Origin: Brettanomyces bruxellensis
Lineage: Eukaryota > Ascomycota > Pichiomycetes > Pichiales > Pichiaceae
Direction of reading: 5' to 3'
Length of the DNA: 64,000 bases
Assembly: GCF_011074885.1 (NCBI RefSeq)
Contig: NC_054690.1
Coordinates: 2,547,001-2,611,000, forward strand
Part shown: positions 31,748-40,472 of the stretch, in pieces
How positions within the stretch are numbered: the first letter of the stretch is position 1
Layout of the letters: each line of letters begins with the position of its first letter
The notes under the pieces: model-generated
Seen by the model: the letters and a program-made list of their open reading frames with translations, nothing else
The model's database searches: none
Told to the model about the DNA's origin: nothing
Program-made: the position numbers and the translations under genes

Positions 31748-33730
31748 ATAGTTGAATTATATATGATATATTTGTAACGGGAAACTTCTATGACAATAAA
31801 TAAAGAGTATATTTCTGGCCCCTTTCTTAGGCTGATACACTGGTATGTTAAGTTGCAGGTAATTTATGCTTTGCCAAAGAGGATAAAATGACTAACAGTT
31901 TTCTCTAACATCCAATAGTGTGCACACTATTTTAAACACAGAATCTCTTCAAATATTGAGGAAAGAGAAAGGATGCGAGAAGGAAAAGGATAAATGTTAA
32001 ATATAATCTTAAAGAGAAAAAGGGCGGAGAAGAAAATAAGAAGGAAAACGGTCGGTACTGATTATGCCCCTGACAATAGAATACTGGAAATAAAAAAAGA
32101 AAATTACCCGGCGAAATCAGCCCTTAATTTATACAGATGGCTGTAAGTCGCACCTCTCAACGCTTTTTCCGAATTTGGAAACCAAAGAGCAAATTTGATA
32201 GCGAGAAAACAGAACAAAAAAAACGGTTTACACCGACTATGGCGCCAGATAAACTACACAACACAGAGCAAAGCGTTTTTACACATAAAAATTGGTAGAA
32301 CATCATATCTGAGTGAATACAATGAAATTTATTAAGTATCTGATAGTGACATATAAACTCCTATTTACCAGACGGAAGACTAATTGAGGGAAGAAGGTGC
32401 TACAAAGTAAGGAATTAGTGAAAGAAAAAAAATTACATTATTCTGAGATGGGGTCAGCTCAACGTTTTGTGGTGTATTTCGCGGTTTTTTTCTTAATCTT
32501 TAAATTTATTTTCTAGTGACATTTTTATTTACCGGCCCGAAAAATTAACCATGAATCTAGATAATTAAACAATGTAATAATTTTTTTTTTTTGATGAAGT
32601 CGTGTATAAATCAACTGACTCAACGCAACACCGTTGCTTTCAAATTATTTTATTTCTATTGTTATGTTTTGTAGGTGCAGAAGTTACATTTTTTGCTATC
32701 GGAGTTATTGTTCCTTAACACTGGTACCAGCGAAGTAGGAAACCCCACATGAAGACAAAAAAATGTGGCAACCGATACAACGCCAATGTGGTCTAGAAAA
32801 ATGAATCTTTCAAGAGGGCGGCGTGTGTAAAGTATGCTGTTACTAGAAAAGCTAATATATATTTGAATCATTAGCTGGTCATACCTATATTCCGGTTTTC
32901 GGGATCTGAATGAAGAGGATTTGTAATCAGAAAGCACATTTGATAAATTGCAGCAAAATATAATGTGATCATCATATTGACTATCTAGAAGTCAACGTAT
33001 GGACGGACCACTGCACGACGAATTTAGCCCTTACAAGTAAATCCATTTAACTGGCAAGATACTATCAATTTCTGATACGCTTTTGGTAACCATTTAGTTT
33101 TCGTCCCCATCCAGATTTTTGTAAATAGATTTTTCACAGATGGGAATGTTGAATATTACCAAATATTAGTTAATTCGGAACAAAGCGGAGACGTGAGACT
33201 CGAGACTCGCGTAAAGGCTTATAATTTAAGCGCGCTACCAATTTATTCATTCCAAATACTTTTGAACTTCCGATAATCGAACTGAACATGTCCAACATCC
33301 AAACATCCAATGAACGGAATAAAGACAACCATCTAGCCGCTATTCAAATCAGCCTGTTTCCTGTATTGTATTGTATGTGCACACACAATTACTACATATT
33401 TTAACGCAACTACAAATAAAAAGAAAGAACTAATGCCTGACAACAAAAACCCCACACATATTCTGAAGTTGACATGATGTCACCAAACCACTCTTTCTAG
33501 CCGGAAGTATAGTTAGTAGTTCTTTTCAGTGGTGAAGTTCGATGTCATTATGTCAAATATTATTCGCTGGCCACACTTGCTTCTCCGCGTTCCGAATACG
33601 ATCGGATTCCGTTTCCTAATAATAATAATAGGTATATTTATATTTTTTCAATCCCGATCGCACTACTCAAGGAAAAGTAACGGTGACACAATAATTAGTC
33701 TAATTTTATTTTCTAAAAATCACTGCTCTC
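31748..33730. other. Long PAN5-RGS intergenic region (1.98 kb)
   Basis: No ORF with a recognisable family in six frames. It holds a perfect 18-bp palindrome (31914-31931), a candidate mini-intron (31859-31918), a T13 tract near 32580, a tandem GAGACTC pair in 33190-33210 and a minus-strand TACTAAC (33518-33512) with no good donor. An ORF at 32662-32937 (minus) has no identifiable features. No RNA gene boxes are seen. Confidence 0.45.
31914..31931. repeat. Perfect 18-bp palindrome
   Basis: AATAGTGTGCACACTATT is its own reverse complement, about 170 bp upstream of the RGS gene start. It is a likely dimeric transcription-factor site or hairpin; the binder is unknown. Confidence 0.85.
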
Positions 33731-34795
33731 TTAACTGTCCCTTGATGCACGATCTCTATTAATCTCCATCCGAGTTTTCACTAATAATACTATGGTTTTG
33801 TTGACACTAGCAGCATATCCAACCTTTTTACCTTGCTTAACAACATATCCATTAATGTATTGAATTTCAACATCCCTTAAATTTAAAACATCTTGTCTCA
33901 TACTAGTTGAGTTTTTACCATTAACAATAAATCCACACTTCTTAGTATACTCGACAAGACTATCAACATTTAAAATAGAATCATACAATGTCGATTCCTT
34001 TAAAATAGGCATGGATTTGTTCAAAACATTCAGAGATTCGGATATAATTTCACGGAAAAGAACAACTGCTGCTTTTGTATAAAGTTCAAAGTTGATACAA
34101 TCTAAAATTGTGGTCACAGCATTCATGCATTCATTCACCATAAGTTTCTGAACCTGATAAACCAGCAGGTCTTTATACGTGTAGTATTTCGCATTGAGCT
34201 TACCACAAGTGATCAACGTTTGAATGAAAGATGGTGCTTCTTCAAGATTTCCATCCCCATCAACCATTTGTTCGCCATCCTCCAAGCTTCTTGGCATTTT
34301 ACATATTTTCAGTCCCGAAAATCCTGCATGGACGTAATTGAACGTGTTCCTTTCATTCAATTCTTGGTAGACACCATGACTGATGACACCTTGATAAATT
34401 GCGGGACGAATGCTCTTTTCAGGCCATAGCTTGGCGTATACTTCATCAATGACACCCATACCATTCTGTACAAACAAAATATTTGTACGTCTGTCAATCT
34501 TTTCCATAAGAGGCTTTATCGCCGAAATGGTATCGAAAGTTTTCACACTAACAATCAAATTTTTGATTCTTTTATCAGGGATGCGATCAGCAGTGTAGAC
34601 ACCGTTTACCACAAATGAAACAATATTTCCCTCATTAAAAAGTTGCTTAAATTGAATTTTATTGGCGTTTTCTCTTAAGTACTCTCTCTTGGCAATGCTT
34701 CTTACAATAAGGTTGAGCTTGAAGGCTTTTGCCAAAGGATAAGATACAAGACAGCCTATTCCTCCAGCCCCTAAGACATACACACTTTCTGACAT
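33731..34795 (-). CDS. PAN5: 2-dehydropantoate 2-reductase family (Pan5-like)
   Basis: Probable NADPH-dependent ketopantoate reductase of pantothenate/CoA synthesis (ApbA/PanE family). In 354 residues the N-terminus has the Rossmann nucleotide loop VLGAGGIGCL (about 6-15), followed by SVKTFDT and VQNGMG segments typical of the family. The C-terminal helical domain carries the NECMNAVTTILDC region, equivalent to the conserved Asn helix. S. cerevisiae Pan5 is 379 residues. Related fungal paralogues of unknown substrate exist, so the exact substrate is inferred. The start is an ATG at 34795. Confidence 0.72.
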   Translation of the reverse strand: MSESVYVLGAGGIGCLVSYPLAKAFKLNLIVRSIAKREYLRENANKIQFKQLFNEGNIVSFVVNGVYTADRIPDKRIKNLIVSVKTFDTISAIKPLMEKIDRRTNILFVQNGMGVIDEVYAKLWPEKSIRPAIYQGVISHGVYQELNERNTFNYVHAGFSGLKICKMPRSLEDGEQMVDGDGNLEEAPSFIQTLITCGKLNAKYYTYKDLLVYQVQKLMVNECMNAVTTILDCINFELYTKAAVVLFREIISESLNVLNKSMPILKESTLYDSILNVDSLVEYTKKCGFIVNGKNSTSMRQDVLNLRDVEIQYINGYVVKQGKKVGYAASVNKTIVLLVKTRMEINRDRASRDS

Positions 34796-35111
34796 GAGTG
34801 CTTTTAAATGATTTGAATACGCCTGTCTGGTTAAGAAACAAAAAAATTAAGACATATATAAGGACACTCGTGTAATAAATGTCATGTATGAGGCAGATAT
34901 CGATAACCGGATAAAATAGATGGCTTGGGACAAAAAAAAAAAAATAAAAAAAAAAAAGATAAAATAAAAATTAAGCAAAATAAAATATAGAAGTTAATTT
35001 AAAATGAATCAACTGAAATGAATATTTAACTTGAAGTATTACGTTCAGCCTTACATTACATACGGTCCTTTTATTACCCTGCATACAGATCATTACACAT
35101 AAGCTTCAAAT
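34796..35111. promoter_or_regulatory. Divergent PAN5/SAP30 promoter region
   Basis: 316 bp between divergent starts, with two long A-rich tracts interrupted by T (about 34932-34960). These would act as a nucleosome-free promoter core. No other element stands out. Confidence 0.45.
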
Positions 35112-35564
35112 ATGTCAACAAGATCGCAGAATAGACACAGAAATCAGCTTCTATTACCCTTGCAGAAAAAATATGTGACTAAATATGTCCATAGTAATGG
35201 ACCCCAAGATATGCCTGTTCAGGATCCAATGGACTTTAACAATTGGACTGAGGACCAGCTTAGAAAATACAGGGAAAGATATCTTAATCCAAACCATATA
35301 ATATCTCCTGATATTAAGACATTTCAAGGATACATGTTGGAAGAAAACAAGTTGGGTGAATCAACAGAGTCATACATCAAGAATGAGGAAAACAGAAATC
35401 AGAACGTGTACGATTACAGGACACGTGAAGATCTTCGAAGCAATGTTGAAAATCACTTTAAAAATGGTCTTAATGTCAAGGAGAATGATGTAATTGCTGG
35501 TTTCCTGTACAAGGTGCAAAATGAGGATAAAAACTTCCGTTTGTACTTTGACAGAAATAATTAA
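35112..35564 (+). CDS. SAP30: Sap30-like subunit of the Rpd3/Sin3 deacetylase complex
   Basis: Probable Sin3-binding subunit of the Rpd3 histone deacetylase complex. In 150 residues the segment TEDQLRKYRERYL corresponds to the conserved L-R-x-Y-x-x-x-[YF] helix. The C-terminal part (EDLRSNVENHFKN, then KENDVIAGFLYKVQNED) matches the SAP30 Sin3-interaction domain in order and spacing. S. cerevisiae Sap30 is longer (201), mostly at its N-terminus. The start is an ATG at 35112. Confidence 0.75.
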   Translation: MSTRSQNRHRNQLLLPLQKKYVTKYVHSNGPQDMPVQDPMDFNNWTEDQLRKYRERYLNPNHIISPDIKTFQGYMLEENKLGESTESYIKNEENRNQNVYDYRTREDLRSNVENHFKNGLNVKENDVIAGFLYKVQNEDKNFRLYFDRNN

Positions 35565-35733
35565 AAACTGTATATTATTAATAAAAGAAAGCTGGACGGC
35601 CTACCTACTCGATAAATAGAGGAAAAAGCATCACTACATCGCATGTACCATATAGTATGTTAGGATAGTCAAGTAAATTTATGTAAACAATTAAGCCACA
35701 CTATAAATGTCTTCAAATCGAATAGGACTAGCC

Positions 35734-36219
35734 TCATTTTTGCAGTACGATATCAGACCATTGTATGCCATATTCCTTCTCCAATGCTTTTCTATTCTCA
35801 TGAACCAACTCAATCCTCTTGGCTTCAAAGCTTAAGCCCCCAAATGGACCTTCATTCGAATTTGTACTGGATATACTTTTACTGCCACCCTTGCTATCCG
35901 ATACAGTCTCCACCAATGATAAATTAGGCTGAACGGAGTCATTTAACCCATGACCAGGGGGAAATGGTAATGTACCACGGCGAAGGTATCTATCCACAGT
36001 TGTATTAACATCACCAGTTTGTTCAAGATCGTATGAAATCTGCTCTTCAGTTAAGGAAGGCGCCACTTGTCGAACAGTATCAATCATTTGTGCGGTGACA
36101 TGATGTATCCTTCTTCTTGAATTTTGTTCAGCTGATGATTGGGCTCCAGACATGAAATAGTTCAACATCACAAAGGCCACTAAACCTATAATTATGGTGG
36201 TCACTGTAGATCCCTCCAT
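35734..36219 (-). CDS. CUE1: Cue1, ER membrane recruiter of Ubc7
   Basis: ER-anchored ERAD component that tethers and activates the E2 Ubc7 at Hrd1 and Doa10 ligases. The first ATG in frame is at 36219 (MEGSTVTT); the GTG at 36225 is not a likely start. The 161 residues have a single N-terminal membrane anchor (about 7-23), a CUE ubiquitin-binding domain (about 40-85: MIDTVRQVAPSLTEEQI... DRYLRRG), a Ser-rich linker, and a C-terminal helical segment (about 115-161) in the position of the Ubc7-binding region. S. cerevisiae Cue1 is 203 residues. Confidence 0.88.
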   Translation of the reverse strand: MEGSTVTTIIIGLVAFVMLNYFMSGAQSSAEQNSRRRIHHVTAQMIDTVRQVAPSLTEEQISYDLEQTGDVNTTVDRYLRRGTLPFPPGHGLNDSVQPNLSLVETVSDSKGGSKSISSTNSNEGPFGGLSFEAKRIELVHENRKALEKEYGIQWSDIVLQK

Positions 36220-38418
36220 GCTCACGTTTTATATGGTAGAATTATGTATTAACAAGACAGAAGATAACAATAGTTGAGGGGAGAATGAAATAAGTTGAAG
36301 AAATAAAGGAAATAATGATTAGCCTCAGAAATATTTCAATAGTAATATTTGTCTAAAAGGATTACATTTCAAAATCGTAATGTTATGTTGGCCTACGTAT
36401 GCTTCATTCTTTTTCATTCTATTTTTTTTTTAGTCCTTGCTGTTTCCAGCTTTTTAATTTCTAAATAATTTTTTCTGCCTTCATTATTTGAACTGTGCTG
36501 ATATTATATTAAGCTTGCTCTTGACGAGTATGAAGATCATTTAAATAACGCACGAGTCATAATAAACTGATAATGTAAATATATGATTGGCTTAACAGAC
36601 ATGTTGTTTTGTTATGACAGATATGTCTCTGGTTGTGCTATAAATTCCTTAATCGGTTATAACAACTAGATGGCAAGATAATAGACTAAAGAAAGTGTGT
36701 TGATGTGTGATTATTCATGCATAATAGTCAATTGAGAAGTATTTTGAAACTTAATGTGGCTTAATTCAATGAGTATTAGGTAAAGAAATCGTATATTGCT
36801 GAATAAGGACATCTAAATATCGATCGGGATGAGCTTGTTTTCAGGAGTTTGGAATCATGAATCTTGACAAATTTGGTACTGCTTCAGGCATAATACTGAG
36901 TGTTGTAAAAACTCATCTGATGCTAACTTTATACGCTATGATTAAACAACCTTAGGGATTCCTAATCAAGACCTTAGAAATGTATGTAGATAAGCTAGGA
37001 TATATCGGATCAGGGATCAACCGTTATCATAAATTAAAAAGTCAACTTTGATATTTATAGATATTGAATTGTTCGGGTTTACAGTTTAAACTAACAGGTT
37101 TAAATTTTTTGCTGAAGGGTTGCGTAAAGGTATTGCCGCGCCTTAAGTAAACAGTATAAAAGTGATGAAAAATAATGCTTACCTACGAAGTACGCTATTC
37201 TAAGATTTGAACGTGTTGAGAAACGATGAGTATACGTAAACAAGGGCATCAGGCGATAATGATTGTACCTGCATGGTAATACAATTTAAAGGATCAAGCA
37301 TAAAGCATTCAGGTGGAATTGAAGATTTTTGTTTGTGATGTATCATAATATTGTTGGAAGTAGTCTGAATTTGCACTCTCAGTTAGCACTGTGCTGATGA
37401 TTACTAAGGATGTAATTTAAGGTTATGCTCCTTAAAGTACAGAAATTCGAAATTTGTGTTCGATTACTAAACATTTGTGAAAATAAGAAGGTTAACGCTC
37501 GATTATGGCGAATAATGATTTTAGGATTATAGACAAGAATATGGTTCCCGAAATTAATTTGTCATAAAAGAACTAAAGATATTATATTATATCTACCTAG
37601 TTTAGATGATCTTGTATGCATATTGACAATTAAGCATAATTCGTTTAAAAATTAAATAAGAATCTCGGTGCTATGCTAAAATGTATTGCGAAGGAGTATT
37701 TTTGTGCAAGAGAAAGAGCTATTAATAATAACTAATTTGGCGTTTTAAATAATCATGATGAGTGAACGGATGCAAACCACAACTATGAAAGCTAAGGAGT
37801 AAGAAGGAAGGAGAAAGTTGGTTACATGAAATATTGGAAGTGTGGGCTGGAGTTAAAATGCTTTCGTTGATTTGGTAGACTATTGAAAGATCGTCATTCA
37901 GCGAACAACATTGAATACTGATATTCTAAAGGGGTTGCATTTGTTGAGATACTAGTTTTCTTAACGGTGATTTTGCCTATTCTACCCAGACAAAATATGA
38001 ATGTAGAAGTTTATACGGTTAAGTAACGAATGAGAGAAATAAGAATAATAACGGCAGCGGAGGAAGACTAACAAGCACTACGTTGGAAGCAGAAACAAGA
38101 TGATTAGCATAAATAAGGAACTAGTTGGTGGCGAATTTAATGTGAAGTTCAGCTATTGAGTTAAGGTTAGTTATTACATGTCCAAATGTAGTGATTCTTT
38201 GTCACTTACATAGGTCAGTGCTTGTATTTTAATTACGTAACTGTGACGGTTATTTAAATCTGAAAATTCCTTGGCATAATTGGACAGACCATCTCATGTG
38301 AATCAACTTTATCACAATGCATTTGAGTCAATAAAGAGGAATGTAAAACATTATCGTGTTAGGTAAACAAGAACATAAAAATACTTTGGGGTATTGATGT
38401 GAGAAAATGATGCAGAAA
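36220..38418. other. Gene-free 2.2-kb stretch between CUE1 and CAC2
   Basis: No open frame of 60 codons or more begins or lies here on either strand, which is unusual in this compact window. I see no tRNA boxes, no full C/D box pair (isolated GTGATGA at 37162 and ATGATGA at 37755 lack a CTGA at the right distance), no long terminal repeats and no obvious internal repeats. Only a few hundred bp near 36220-36600 need serve as CUE1 promoter. What the rest does is unknown: a non-coding RNA, an origin, a centromere or decayed sequence are all possible. Confidence 0.5.
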
Positions 38419-40194
38419 TTATTTATCACGGGTTAATGTGGATATCAATGTAGGCGCTATTCTGCGTCGTTTATGTTTCTCCATCCCAGATTTTGACATA
38501 GTTGTACATGCAAATTCAGCGTTAGATTCTTTGTGGTCTCCATTTAACCCTTTGGCTTTGTGAAGAATGCAATCAATACCTGATTTCGTTCTTTCATTAT
38601 GCGCTTTCTGTACAGCCAATTCAACAACTTCATCATCATCAGAAGATATGGCACTTGGCTTCTTAAGAACCTCATGGCTTTTTATTGAGGCCTTATCACG
38701 ACTCTCAGAAGATATCTTCAACATCTCAACTATGGATGGGGAAAGCGAAACTGTGGATGATGCATCGATAATATTTAGAGAAGGGCTTCCGTCATGCCGT
38801 TCTTCTAGTTTTTTTTCAGAAGTGTTTAAATGATCACCTACTTCTGTTTTCTCTATTTCAATTTCATTTGACTCGATCGGATGACTACTAACGTAGGAAG
38901 GAATATCATAAGTCACAATATCCTTCCCTATTAAATCGTCATCAAATACGATGCTAGAAACAAAGCCATCAGCTGAAGAAGCCATTAAAACTTTACCATC
39001 AGCGGACCAACAAATATCTGTTATAACAGCATAGTGAATACTCGCAGCAACAGCTAAAGGCTCTAATCGTTGAGTATCGTAAACAAAAATTGAATCTTGT
39101 GTCGCAATTGCAAAAATCATTCGATATGGAAGGTCTATATAACCACTTTCCCCTTCTTGTAATTTAAACAGAACAGGACTAAATCGCACAGCAATTGCGG
39201 GCTTCTTAAATCCTGAAATACACATAACCGGAGGCCGCCTCAACCCGGCACGAATGTGAATAAAAACTGCATTCTCATTTTCCGATGCTTCGGAGCTCTT
39301 GTACAGACCACACGGCGAAATGAGAAGAGAACCGTCAGGAGATATGGCTAACCGACGGAAAAATGACTGTAACGTCTCATTCTTGTAAAGATACCTCCTT
39401 GGTTTTTCCGATGAATTATCATTCCGCGATGAGGAAGTAGACATGGAAGTAGGACAAGAAACATTGAAATCAACCTTTGCTCTGTATATATTAATAGAGG
39501 CTTTCAGTGCAACTTCAATAAAATCGTGGTCCTTTTTGCTGCTAAGAATATTATATAAATGAACGGATCTGTCGGCTGATTGTGAACATATAAACTTGTT
39601 TCTGGGATCCCATTGAACTCCTTGAACATAATGCGTATGATCCCTTATTTGTGAAACAACCATTCCAGTTTTTGTATCAAAAACACGTACAAAATTATCC
39701 ATCGAGCCACATACTATGAATTTCGAGTCCGGAGACCAACTTATATCATATATTTCAGAACTGGATGGTGAAAATGCAGCCGTCTTAAGAGACCAGCTCT
39801 CTTTTAAAAATTCATCGTTCGCACCAAATTCCTGAACAAGTTTGTCTGACAGCTCCCATATCATAACACTCCCATCATCTGATGCACTTGCAAGAAACTG
39901 TCCAGAGGGATCAAACCTAACACAATTTACTGCCTGTGTATGCTTTCCTATATTGCTTAAATATTCAACTGATTCCACACTTTGACCATTTATTGGATCA
40001 TTATTCGTGTATATTACCTTCCAAATACGAACATTACCATCACCTCCCCCTGTTGCCAATCTTTCGGATCTAGTTCCTTCTCTATTTGGTTGAAAATCCA
40101 CACTATACACCGGAAGAGAGTTATCATGCCAATGTAAAGTGAGAGTTTTGGCTGTAAGTAGCTGTTTTGATTGATTTTTTAATACGGTTGTCAT
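38419..40194 (-). CDS. CAC2: Cac2, WD40 subunit of chromatin assembly factor 1
   Basis: p60 subunit of CAF-1, which deposits H3-H4 behind replication forks with PCNA. The 591 residues start with the family block HWHDNSLPVYSVDFQP, then about seven WD40 blades (to about 440), including DPSGQFLASASDDGSVMIW, CGSMDNFVRVFDTKTG and YVQGVQWDPRNKFICSQSADRS, the last being nearly diagnostic for Cac2. NETLQSFFRRLAISPDGSL and the late ITDICWSADGKVLMASSADG blade also match. A Ser/Glu-rich tail (about 440-570) ends in a basic KHKRRRIAPT like that of the yeast protein. The start is an ATG at 40194. Confidence 0.95.
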   Translation of the reverse strand: MTTVLKNQSKQLLTAKTLTLHWHDNSLPVYSVDFQPNREGTRSERLATGGGDGNVRIWKVIYTNNDPINGQSVESVEYLSNIGKHTQAVNCVRFDPSGQFLASASDDGSVMIWELSDKLVQEFGANDEFLKESWSLKTAAFSPSSSEIYDISWSPDSKFIVCGSMDNFVRVFDTKTGMVVSQIRDHTHYVQGVQWDPRNKFICSQSADRSVHLYNILSSKKDHDFIEVALKASINIYRAKVDFNVSCPTSMSTSSSRNDNSSEKPRRYLYKNETLQSFFRRLAISPDGSLLISPCGLYKSSEASENENAVFIHIRAGLRRPPVMCISGFKKPAIAVRFSPVLFKLQEGESGYIDLPYRMIFAIATQDSIFVYDTQRLEPLAVAASIHYAVITDICWSADGKVLMASSADGFVSSIVFDDDLIGKDIVTYDIPSYVSSHPIESNEIEIEKTEVGDHLNTSEKKLEERHDGSPSLNIIDASSTVSLSPSIVEMLKISSESRDKASIKSHEVLKKPSAISSDDDEVVELAVQKAHNERTKSGIDCILHKAKGLNGDHKESNAEFACTTMSKSGMEKHKRRRIAPTLISTLTRDK

Positions 40195-40472
40195 ACTGTC
40201 ACAGATTACAGTGCAAAATGTTTCATATGGTGCCTATTGTTCTGTATTTAAGTGCACAGTGTCTCTTTGAACCAGGTTATAGATGTTAGAAAAATCCTAC
40301 GGGTCAAGATCTAATACGAAGAATGAGAGGAGAGGGTGGGTGAAAAAAAAAGATTTACGCGACGCGCCAGATGCTTCAGATACTTCGCGAGCATTACGGA
40401 TTCCTCCATAAATTAAAAGAAAACTTTTATGCGTCAGATACATTACTGTGAATACTATAGATTTACTAGATA

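Noticed and set aside
33512..33518. Perfect TACTAAC on the minus strand downstream of PAN5
   Set aside because: No consensus donor between the PAN5 stop and the motif, and no coding frame after the next AG.
37162..37168. GTGATGA, a box C match for a C/D snoRNA
   Set aside because: No CTGA box D within about 120 bp and no terminal stem. The ATGATGA at 24655 and 37755 fail in the same way.
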